Below, one piece after another: positions 38,901 through 51,200 of a stretch of 64,000 bases of DNA. Positions within the stretch are counted from its first letter, which is position 1. The number at the start of each line of letters is the position of its first letter. The translations under genes and the position numbers were made by a program. The notes beneath the pieces are model-generated. The model ran no database searches. It was not told the origin of the DNA and saw only the letters and a program-made list of their open reading frames with translations. The DNA comes from Thunnus maccoyii (lineage: Eukaryota > Chordata > Actinopteri > Scombriformes > Scombridae), in NCBI RefSeq assembly GCF_910596095.1, contig NC_056546.1:8121425-8185424 (forward strand), in the 5' to 3' direction.

Positions 38901-41900
38901 TTGTCTTTATCTAGTTCTAGCTTCTAGCTCTGTTTTTGCTACTTAATCAATATGCAGAGAAAAAGAAAGCAGGAAAGAGGAAAGTAAAAGAGAAGAGAGA
39001 AGGAGAGACAGACGAACAGACTGCGGTCAATAAGGGAGGGGCAGAAAGTGAGAAACTGAGAGAAGCTGTAAATATCCCAGACTGAATGCAAAGGTCCTTG
39101 ATAGGTTCAGTTCAGGGTCATGCATCATCCAAATCCACCTCCCCTCGCCATGGTGGCATAATCCTGGGGGAGGAATGCCTGGAAGGCCTGGCAGGCCAAG
39201 GTCCTGCCCCCCCCCCCCCATGATGTTACAGTAGTACAATCTAAGTATGGACGCGCCACACTGTGTCCACGGCTCTGCTCACTCTAACAAGGTGTGTCAT
39301 TTTCAATATAATTGTGTGCGTCTTGATCGGGATATTTTGCAACACAACACAAAGGTGATCTTTAACGCACAATATGTCATTTTCTGATGCTAGGGGTCTC
39401 TTGATCAAAACAATAACAAAACACTGAATAAAAGTAGCATCACGTTAGAAATCTCCGATGCTGTTCGGCAGACGGGGGAAGTCCAGAGAGGCTGCTGCTG
39501 ACGTTTGCTCAGCTTGTTTCTGTGATAACTTAAGATCCAGACGTCTGATGACTAAAATCAATTCATCAAGTCAATTCATGACAGCTTCTAGCAGAAGAAC
39601 CACAACGCTGATCAGCATCTTGTGTGCGTATACTCTTTAGTATGATGCCATTGACAGGTGACCAAATGAAACAGACCTTGATTAAAATGATGGGTTTGAA
39701 AATAGTTGGAAACATTTGGGATAATGTAAGTACACAACTCAACAAAATATATAACGTAGGTCTAGTTGTTTTTTGTCATTTAAACGTGGAAAGTTACATT
39801 GTCCTTTAAAATGACACATTATGCTTAAAAGTTTAAGTCCTCTGTCGTTATACAGACACTCAAGGTTCAGTAGTGTGAAATATTTTTAGAGCAATTCTGC
39901 CTATAAAAAGCTCAAAATTGCAGAAAAACTGATTTAGTTGTTAAGACTATGATACAAGTTTATTTATTTAAGTTTATTTTATTTATATAGCACTTGAAAA
40001 GCAAACAGGCATATGTATACACATACATATACACATATAAATGAAAGTAAAAGTAGATTTTTTTTTTACTTCCCACACTGTCTAATGTTTCCTTCTGCAC
40101 TATTAAATGAAGTTTATGGATCATAATCTGCCTTAATATTTCACATAAACAGTATTTTACTGCGTTTCTGCCTCATACAACAGCTTCTTAACTGTGGAAC
40201 CAAACATTTCAAAGACTAACTTCGCAGCCCTGATGTCAAAATAATTAACATGTGCTTCTGATTCAGAGACGTGAGGAGGTCAATCTAAACAGCGACACAG
40301 TCCCTGAAGTAAACCTTCACTACAGAGGGACCTGTCGCAGTCTCAGTGCTCATTAGACACATGCAGCAGAGGACCCATTTTTGCCCGGCTCTTAACAACC
40401 TCGCGGTATAAAAACGTGCCGTTTGCACCAGAGCAAGCCGGTGAGAAAAATCAGTGTCTCCGAGGACTTTTCAACAACAGATAGACAGAGACATTGTGTT
40501 GATGTATCGCCAGGTAGGGAAGGTGAAGGAGGCAGACAAAGAAGAAATGTGAGTCATTTCCTCGGCTCTCCTCCTCCTCCTCCTCCTCCTCTGGAGAGAT
40601 CAGGGGCTCAAACGATGTCCGCTGGGCAGACATCTTGTAAACACGACCAACAACACAATCAGAGAGTTCAAAATGACATCTTCCTGATTCCAGAAACACA
40701 ATAAAACTGAACATAGCACTCTCTAAGGATGGAGGACAGGGCTGGCTGTTAGGAATAAAATCTCTGGAGATTCAATTGGACTGTCTATGTAAATAACAGT
40801 ATCAATCACACTGATTAATAAAATCCCATAATCTGAACAAAAGCAGTCCTGCTCATTGATTTGCAACATCATAAAAATAATACAATTTAGAAAAACTTCA
40901 CATTTGACACAGCAACTGTTCTGTATTCAATGTGTTTATCTGTTTTTCAGGCCGTCATCTTCTCCATAAATTGATCACAGGACAAAATGCACCAGGATCT
41001 ACATCGCTCACCATCTCTGCTAAACTATTTTCTGGGGAAAGACCCCGCAATTGATGAACTACACCAGATAAAAATTCCAAAAAAAGTCTCATTATTTGAA
41101 CAAAAATCGAGCCTTGAGCAACCGCAGCAAGCAAACATTCAAAATACTTACAATGTGAGCACATCTCCAGGGGGTAACTGGCTTCATTTCCCTGAAGAGA
41201 GAAGAGAGAGAGATAGGTGTTAGTTGTTTGTTGTTACTGTTTATTACAAGAAAACTATTAGAGCTACGTGTTGCTGGAAACACTTCTGAGATTGCAGATA
41301 TGATATCACTCCAGACACCTTTTGAAATATTGCATTTGCTTATTGAAATGTTGCATTTGAGTGCGTATCATTACTTAAGTGGACACAGGAAATGATGTCT
41401 TAGTTTTGTCAATATGAACACCCATGAACAAGAAGACTCACTATGCATCTGGGTTGGCTGTTCGGTTAAGAATGGAGCATTTTGAAACCAATCGATATTT
41501 GATGATTAAAAATTGCTACAGCATAAACAAGATTTTTTATACCATTTCCTATGGAGCAAGCGGTTATTTCCTCGTTGGTCAAACAAACAATGGCACCTAT
41601 TAGGAAAGCCAACAGACAATAGGCCCTAGTGATCTGTGGTGAGCACTGGATTCATTTCCATACCACACAGTTTCTCAACAACAGGAATAACACAGACAAT
41701 AGAGCATTCAGCCGTGTTCTGTACTTGGACATTTAAAGATGTAATAATGTTTGTGGAAACGAACTATTGACCTCTAGAAGAAGAACCACCGGAAACCAAG
41801 AACTCATATGGATTTGTTTTCTCACATTTATTTTAAATCACAAGAGTACGAGCCCCAGAGTCTACACTGTTCAATAAAAGTGATGGATTGTAACTTCAGC

Positions 41901-44900
41901 CGAGTACCACATGTATTAATGTTGAATATTGTGCATTCCTGCATGAAGTCATGGTCTTCTGATTATCTTGGTGTCACTGGTGTGGCCAGCATGTGCGAGG
42001 ACATTACAGTGTTGGTGGTGTTGACATATGGCTTCCCTGCCTTTTAAAAGCTAAACATCCTCATTGTCTACAAACGTGGATGTGAATTCCTCAGATAGCC
42101 TGCATGCAAACGCGTCCTTTAACAATTCATCTCACATGTCAGGACCGATCTGTTGTGTGGTATATGGTTTAGTTGTGTGCAGCGAGATAAGCATTTTCCT
42201 CCATTGTGTGTTGACAGCTGTTACTGATGACAGAACAAATCCATAAACAAACGATATTTCAAATGTCATATCTGCAATATTAAAACATTATTAACATGAG
42301 TAAAACTAAAATATGCTTGCTATCCACTCTTCATTTTGCAGATTTCAACTTATTTTTACTTCTTCAGTTCAGGTAAAACCAGCAGTTTCAATACAGTCTC
42401 TCGAAAGAGAAAGGTGCTCTCTTTAAATAAAGCTTTTAAAAAATATTGTACGATAGGCTATTATACCAGCGTTTACTGAGACTGAGGTTAAATCGTCTGT
42501 TCATCCGAGCAAGCAAAGTGCACTTCCCTCCACTTTGAGCAAAAGTTGCTGTGAACATTTCAAAATGATGTTTCCCTCAAACCCCTTGAGGCTGTTTCCT
42601 ATTTACATGTGCAGCCTCTTTAAAGTCACGCATCATGCACGGCATCAAATCTCCCAGCGTAGTGCAAAGGCTCTTTAAATGAACCATGCTATCCAAAAAC
42701 ACTGCATTGTGTGTGTGTGTGTTTGTGTGTGTTTGTGGCATTGGCTCATGTCCAGCAGTCACATCCGCATCCCATCCCATCCCATCCAACACTGCAGTGT
42801 CCACCACCAAGCTTCACTGCTGGCAGATAAGGCTGAACGCTCGCCTGGGAGTCAGTGAAGACTCCCTGTTGCAGAGAGGTGGGGGTGAAAGGATTGAGGG
42901 GTGGGGTGGGGGGGATCCTACAGCTGAGTGAGAGAGACGCTCCGGGCCAGCAAGCAATTGACCACAATTGTCCTGCAAAAAGACTGTGCTTAGCAAACTG
43001 GACACACTAACTGGCAGCTTAGTTTAAACAACCAGTCTAGAAATGGACTATATAGTGTCCAGGATAGCAGCTACTGACCGCAGCTTCAGTCTTATATGAT
43101 AATACAACTAGAAGACGCCAAAGCCAGAAATTGTATATACAGTGCCTTTAAAGACACAGTAGTAAGTCATTTTAGTCAGCAGTAGTCCATCCACTACCTC
43201 AAAGGTTTGAGCTATGGGTGCATCCGAACCTAGAATGCTTTAAGTTGTGTATTCAAAAAGTGGAAGTCTAGTTTGGGGCATAAATCATGGCATTTGAACT
43301 GATGTTGTACCAGATAACTGCACTGAGAAAAGTTATAAAAATGTAACGTAACGAGGTAAAGAAAAGCCTAAAACGTTGACGGAAAGCAGAACTGAGGTCA
43401 CACCGCAAGCTGCAGATACAGAGCTGCAGTGATTCGTACATTAATTGATTAGTCAATTGACAGAAAGTTTATCACCAACTATTTTTATAATCAAATAATC
43501 GTTTTGAGTCATTTTTTAATAAAAAAAAAAGTCCAAATGATCTGATTCCATCTTCTTAAATGTGAATATTTTCTGGTTTATTTAGTCTTCTATGGAGATA
43601 TGAGGGCATCACCTCGGGCTTTAGGAAACAGTGATGGACATTTCATTTCCAGACATTTTATAGACCAAACTAATCGAGAAAGTGATCAACAGATTGCTTG
43701 CTAGTTTAGACCAAAGAAAACTGTAAAAGTAAGTACACCTAAAGAATATCAGTAAGGCATTATGACAGATAAGGAGTATCCTCGCGGTGGAACACAAATA
43801 GACTGTACACACTTAACAGGCTGGAAGAAGCAAGTGCCAGTTATGTCATCTAATGGCTTATCGCTGTGCTGCTGTACAACAGCAGACTTACCTCAGAAGA
43901 GTTGGGGTATTTTAAGAGCAGTGAGGAGAAAAAGGTGACACAGGATCAGCCAGGAGAGCGACTTAGCATTTGACACTGTGATCACAGCACGAGCGGCTGA
44001 CTCTGCTCTCCTGACAGAGGTTGACTTATACATGGTTTTCCTGTATGGAACAACAAGTTGAGAGTGGCTGAGCACTGCCAGTTTAAGGGATTGAATTCCC
44101 GTGTAGCTCAATGTGTAGCGCATGACTCCACCATTACTGGGGTTGGGTGTCCCATTGCCTGTGTGGCTCAGTGGGTAATAGTGACAATGTGATACTTTAT
44201 TGATCCCTGTAGGGAAAAGTCCTTTTGTTTGCTCCCTTACACAGAGCAGCACTGCAAGAGCTGTAGAGATACAGTGACTTGCTAAAGGAAACTTCAGCAA
44301 AATTTTAGATTTAATACCTTGAACCAGCGTCCTCTAGTTCAAGGACGTGCTCCCGATGCACCTTCACCCTGCTACGGGAGACTTGTTGTTGTTCACACTT
44401 TCATTTTGGTTCTCTTGTGCAGGACTATAAACATTAAGCTAGAGCTGCAACTAACCATTATCAGATCGAAACCAGAAATTATTCACATTTAAGAAGCTGG
44501 AACCAGAGAATTCCATCATTTTTTGTTAAAAAAAACACTAAAAATGATTAGTTGATTATCAGAATAGTTGGCGATTAATTTTCTTTTGATTGACTGATCG
44601 TTTCAGCTCTACATTAGTCCAGACTGTGCCTCAACTTTAGCTGACATAAAGGGTATAAGTTGCATAAAAGGAAACAAGGAGTCCTGTATATGAAATAGTT
44701 ACCATGATCAGAAGACAAATTGGGAAAATTAGTTTAGTTTCACAAGTGTCAAAGCTGCATCACAAATGAACTCTGCAAGAAATAACCTTGAGTTAGACCT
44801 TCAATCTTGGTGCAGTTCTCCAAAAACTGTTAAAAGAGTGAATGTAAGTGTTTTCCCCAGCAAACAACCCAGTGTTACTAGATCATTTTGCCAATGATGG

Positions 44901-47900
44901 CTTTACACGGCCAGTTACTGAAGATTCATTACTGTAGTGTGGTGACTGCAATATGAAATATCTATCGAAAAGCAAATAATCAGTTGTAAAGTCATCAGAC
45001 GGGATGAAGCCGATTCAAGTACCAAAACACGTCAATGTCCCCAAAGCTTTGCATCTATTATAAGACAATGTTACTGCAGGGTGGACAGGTGAATAAAATG
45101 GGAGTTGGGCATACTTTAAACTGCATGCCTGACGTCCACTGTCAGTTGAGTGCTAGCTGTAGGGTCCCTGGAGGTAAAGAGACTTACAGCAAAGCAGATT
45201 TGGTGTTGAGGATTACAGGTTTACTAACCTAAGGCCTGCCTTAGGTCGCTTGTTCGGCTAACAAAGGGTCAGGAGTAACGCTGGTTATGTCTTCTGTAAC
45301 AAACCACTTCATGCGGTTCCTGTCGTGCTGCCTTTTTAGATGCTAATGGGGCACATCGGATGGGATGATTATAAAAAGATAATACAGGAAAAGAAAGAGA
45401 TGCGCGGAGTGAAAAAAGCATCCAGCGTGCAGAGAGAAACAGAAGCAGAAAGAGAAAGAGAGAGAGACTTGTGTTGGCTCATCAATAATGCATGCTTCAT
45501 TCAGAATCAATTAGGCCTTAGCACACAAAACACGTTTTGCATAATGAAGAGTCTGGCATCGTCGCTGGTTCAGCAGCAACACTACGGCCGACCCAAAAAC
45601 CCAGCTAATTATAGACCTGCAGAACCCAGTCATAACATGAAAGACTGGGGAGCACAGTAGTGGAGCTGGAGGACTTTTCTGAGGCATCTTTGGCAGGACA
45701 TAAAAAGATACTCTACTTTCATTTAACAATAAGCCAAATCAAAACAAAAGCAAATTAACATGTGTTTAGTCATTTCATCATAACTTAATCACCATATTTA
45801 AATAAAAAGTTTCTATCTTCACCTCTTTCCATATTCTGTCCCTCAAAAACAGCATTTTTTTTTTGGAATAACTTATGTTTTCGCAACTGTGCACACAAAA
45901 TAAATCTGTCTTAAAGTCACAGCCAACACATTACGTAGTCAGTCATTGCTGATATGATTCCACCCTTAACTAAAAGCTGGCTGTAAAAGCTGAGATTTCT
46001 CATATGGCCTTTATTTATCTGAGTTAGGTTTGCTGAGCACGAACGCTCCAGTTCAACAACACCCTTCTCCTCTCTCGCACAGTTACACACTTAAAACACC
46101 TGGAGGCTGCCTTATCTGCAGTTGGGGGGGGGTGGGGGGGGGAGTTTAGCGCCTCAGTCAAGGGCACAGCGGTGGCATGAGACAGGAGGAAGCACTTCTC
46201 TTTCGCTTTCCTGTCCAAGTGTGGAGATCGAACAATGCAACATTCTGATAAAAAAAAAAAAGCCTGCAGAGTTTACTTATAAGCTATTGCACAATTGCAC
46301 AGTTCACTCTCACATATAAATTAAGATTCATGCTTTATCTTTCAATGTTAGAATTAAGCAATCTGATTGAAACGTCCAAATCTGAGATCAAAATACTGCA
46401 AATGATGTAGACATTTAATACACTGTGGCTCGCTCGTAGTGCTGTCAGAACATGCTGGAATAGAGGAATGACTTGCATAAATCCTAAAAGTTAAACGCTG
46501 CAGTGCCCGCACCAGGCCAAGTAGCATAATGTTATGAAATGCAAGAATAGAGCAGTGGCATGCATCGTTTCCTGAATCCCATCAATGGTGCCTGAGATAT
46601 TGTGCATAACACCACGATGGATGGATGGATGGACTGATCCATAGTCCCTCCCTCGATCCATCATGAAACCTCAGCCTCAAAAATCTGCATCACACCTGAG
46701 TGTACACGGTATGTGTGTTAATCTTGCACGGTATGCAAGAGCCTGTTCTCCTTGAACTATGCGTTGATGCATACTACTGCACTGTTTGTTTCAACATAGT
46801 GTGATAGTATACATGTCAAATCTCTATGTTTATCATACTTGATGATTAAAGTAACTGAGAGCTCAATACATCTGCTGAATATAACAACCAAGAGCACCAA
46901 GACACTGCTGCTGTTGTCTTATGACAGTATGTGGTGGTAAATCAATGCTCCTCTAAACACTTGTTGCCTAACTTTGAATAAGAAGCACATTAAAGGCCTC
47001 CTCTGCCTCATTAAGCTGCTCACTGGGTTGCTGATACTTTCTGTATAGAACAAGACAGTCAGATCATGTTCAAAAAGCTGCTGGATGCTGGAGCTGTTTA
47101 AGTTATTATTTAAACAAAAATACATTTTTTGTTTCCAGCTTATGAAATGTCAGCGTTTGCTGGACAAAAAAAACAACAATGTGAAGATGTCTTCAGCAAA
47201 AATGACTACGAGGCCATTGAAAAGCAAAGGATTCTGGTGTATGTGTATGTACACAAGGAATCAATTAAAACGGTCATTTTAAACACAATCTGTGTCTTGT
47301 GTTTGGCGTGTTTGAGTTACTTTTTCCACACAATGCGTATTACTGACACACAAAAAAAAGCTTTACTTATAAGACTGCCCTCCTCCACACAAATGTGTCG
47401 AGCCTGCCATATAGCCGAGCTTTATGATAAACAAACCGAACCCTCTAGAGTCACAGCAGAGTGCAGAGCTGCGCTGTGCTTTCAGACTGGTCTTTAAATA
47501 GAGTTCACCCTAGGGCCCTGTGATTTCTGCGTTGTGGAAAACACGGACGGAATCAAGGAAATTTGATAATAAAGAAATGGAACCAACTGTAAAACGCAGA
47601 ACATTGTGGAATTTGCCAATAATGTGGATGCAATTTATAAATATCAGGGTTTTCCCTGCTATTACAAGCCAAATGAATAGAAGAAAACTATGCTGAGAGT
47701 CTCTACTGAGTTTTTCGTGTCATTTATGGTCGCCCTGCTTCTGCTTCTGTGGCGGGGGCTCAACTCCACCACACTCACGCACACTCAAGAGTAGCCAGCA
47801 GAGAGGCTGTGATGGAGACGGTGATCCAGATGAAGTGAAAGATACAGTTTTATATCGAGTCGACAACAACTACGATCATTACTGAAAGTGCAATAAAACC

Positions 47901-48155
47901 TTCGCAAGTAAAAAGCCGTTAAGGGCAATTTATCAAAACACCTGTTCGACATGCATAAACGTGTAGAAAAGTGATATTTTCAACCGCTTTGTCTGTAGCG
48001 AATGATGGTGAAAATGCTAAAAGGAAAGCTGTCTGTATGTAGCCTGACAGTTTAGCTTAGATTGCCACTAATCTTAAAATATGTCAAATTCTTGTAAACT
48101 TAGCTAATGGCTGAGAAGGCCTCTGTTATTCCTCACAGTATCATCTCTGAAATTA

Positions 48156-48205
<50 letters not shown>

Positions 48206-51200
48206 TGAAGGATCTGCACCAGATTTAAGAGTCAAGTGCAAATATGAAAATAATTACCAAAATCTCAGCTGTCTGAGGGAACTCTGGCAGGACTAATCCT
48301 CTCAGACATTTCTATCCCTGACTTTGGCTTACCTACAGAGGCTTTTGAAGGCCTTATAATGCTGTGTTAACTAACAATGCCAAAATCTTCTTATGCATTA
48401 AACCTGCAATCACTGACTTTTTTTGGCCACTTGCCGTTATGAACATTGACATAAGATCATCTTTTAAGTTGATATGGCTAACTTGTTAGCAAACAAGAGC
48501 AACCTTACAATTAATTTAGACTCATGTTTCTGGCCACTGGGTGAATGTAAATGCTAAATGCTCCACCACCAGCTAGTCGATAATTGTGTCTGTTTGCTGT
48601 TTGGTGCTGAGCAGGTAACGTACAGTGGTATTTTAGGGTTTTTTCTCTGCAAACAGCTGCCTGCTGAGACTGAAAACGACGCTGTGAGAGTGAAACAAAA
48701 CAGTAAATTTGTGGGTCAGACAGCTAAACAATGAGCTGAAACTTGCTTTAAAGCTCCTTAAAGTCAAAGAGGAGCTGCAGAGTCAAATGATGATGATAAT
48801 AATGAACTTTAATGGTCAGTTGACATAGACAGTATAACTTAATACACCACAAACCACTACGTGCACCAGCTAAACTAAATGCTAAACTTTTTTTCAACCG
48901 ATTTTCATGAAATTCTTAAATAAAAATCTCCGTTTACTGCCTGGAAATGGGTGAGTATTTGGTGGTTACTTCATGATAGGCATTGTGGTTCAGCAAAAAA
49001 ATCTTCCCACAAGCCACAGTCATCACTTCAACCACCGACAGCCAATTGCATCAATTGCTTCATAGTCTAATGCTATGGATCTCTGCGAGTGAGTTGTTTA
49101 ATGTAGTGTAAGACACTTTGAATTAAGCCCTGTGTTATGTTTCCAATGTTACTACTGAGAGTGTGCAGACTGTGCATTTCGAAGTTAATTATATGCGGCA
49201 CATTTGAGGTATTGAATGCTGACGAGACAGAAAGAGAGAGGCACGTATTTTTGGTGATTTAAACGAGCCAAGAAAATGTCAATCAGACACAGAGTCAGCA
49301 AATTACCAATAAGTGATGTATTTATCTTCCTGCCAAACCCCAGGAAGTGTGGGTAAAAAAAAACCCCTCCAACCAGCATTTTAAACACCCGCCTTTCACC
49401 TTTTCAACCCTCTCAGACTGCATCATGTTACTTCTTCCTAATACATTTGATCGGTCATGTTGCATGTATACATCCTGTCTGACCTTTTCAACTTCTGAGC
49501 GCTAGTGAACAGTCCCACGTGCATTATATACCCTTGATATGGCATTTCGATGTCTGACATACCAGACAAGACATATGTTTACTGACAAAACCGGCTAGAG
49601 TTTGGCCTGTGCTGGTGACTGCTGGCTCCAGTCCGAGCCGAGGACTGCAGAGATGTAACGGCCAGTGAGGAGAATAAATCCAGATTGAGTGGGCTGGTTG
49701 GAAGTGCAGTGTGGATCACGTAGTGTTGATCATCACTTCTGCTGGTGGTTCGCTGTGGCTTTTATCTCTTTTACATTAGCTACGGCTCCATCCTTATGTG
49801 GGTGGCGCTTGATTGCTAGGCAGCATATGGTCCCCTTAGCATCAGATCATTCCACTACATGCTTAAGCAAATGTGTGTCCCTGCCCACATCCTCCCCCCC
49901 CACCCCCCCTCCCCTCCCCTGCAGATGAGAAGAATACATTTTGACAGGCGATAGATTGGCACACTGTCTGCAGGGCGTGCATGCCCTGAGTTTCCACCCT
50001 CTGGCAGAAGGTTGAGGCTGCTGCAAGGTAAATGTAAAAAGGTGAGGATGTCTTTTTTAGCTTAACAGTCTCTGGTTACTGTGTTTATCACATGAAAGTT
50101 AAGAAGCCACTGTTGCTGTACTGCTCTTAATTCTTAGCCTTTGTGTGTGGATTCGATGTTTCTTTGTATTTACAGCTGTATTTGTTACGCACCTGGTAAC
50201 ATGCAGAATATAACATAAAGGACAGTAACCTTGAATCAAAATGCATGAGCTCTTGACAGTGATGCAGCAGTTAATGAATCAGAGGCCTGAAGCTTTGCAG
50301 AACTAATCTTTCTACATCAGTTAATGTTCAAGATTTGAGATGTGATTTTACTAAGTAAACGTGCTTCTTAGAACAGGTTCTTGATAAGCTCAGCCTCTAT
50401 GAGCTGGAATCAATCTTAACGATGTCAATTCAAAGTACACATTGGTACCTAATCAGTGTGAATGTAAATGCAGGATCTTTTATGAGATTTTCTGAAAAAA
50501 CATTGACATTTGTTGACATTTATGTTCACAGCCCAACCAATAACAGCTGTTGGAGGTCAATACAAGTATTGATGTTTGAGAGGTTAAAAAAAAATCCAAT
50601 TCCAATTGAAGATCCCTTCATTTTGGCTCAAACATCTTTGACATTTCTTGTTTATTATCAGCCAACCTACAGTAAACACTCATCCTGCTATATCTACAAT
50701 AAACTAATCTAGATCTAGTTTGCATACTAACATAGATCACTGACTCATGTCAATATTGACCGATATTCAAATAAACTAGTAAATAGGAAGTCTGAGCAAC
50801 CAATATATAAAAGCCTGTCCTGACCAACCAGTATATAAACCTGACAAACAAACTGGAACAAGGAGTATAAAATGCCACTCTTCCTGTCAAGCCTGGACAT
50901 ATTCTACATGGGGGGGATGAGTGGTGAACAAATGGCTGCTACTGCCAATTTCATATTATTGGTACTATAATAATAACTCATCTGAAACTGAATGTGAGGA
51001 GGTGTGAGAATCTACGGTTTTGTAGGTATGAGACTATAGTGAAAAGGGAGGGGTGGGCAGGGGGGTCAAATCCTGTATATAGATCCTACAATTCCTGACT
51101 ACACCCCTGTCATTGGTTATTGATGTCCAGTCTACTCCTATTGGTCACTACATGGATGCCTATAACGGTTACTAGGCAACTCACATTCACTTATTTATAT

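Larger units (their letters stand above)
30717..41151 (-). other. ppp3r1 intron 2 (10.4 kb)
   Basis: No additional gene was found. The intron contains MITE copies at 30880-31187 and 36247-36610, a (GA)n tract at 32696-32758, CA/CT microsatellites at 35663-35734 and 35922-35982, an L2/CR1-like tail at 39957-40000, a TCC run at 40566-40591, and an RFX-like 13-mer at 35766-35778. The remaining sequence is unremarkable AT-rich intron. Confidence 0.6.

Noticed and set aside
44098-44180. Possible tRNA gene
   Set aside because: A and B box-like motifs are present, but the acceptor stem and anticodon arm do not pair; better explained as a SINE.
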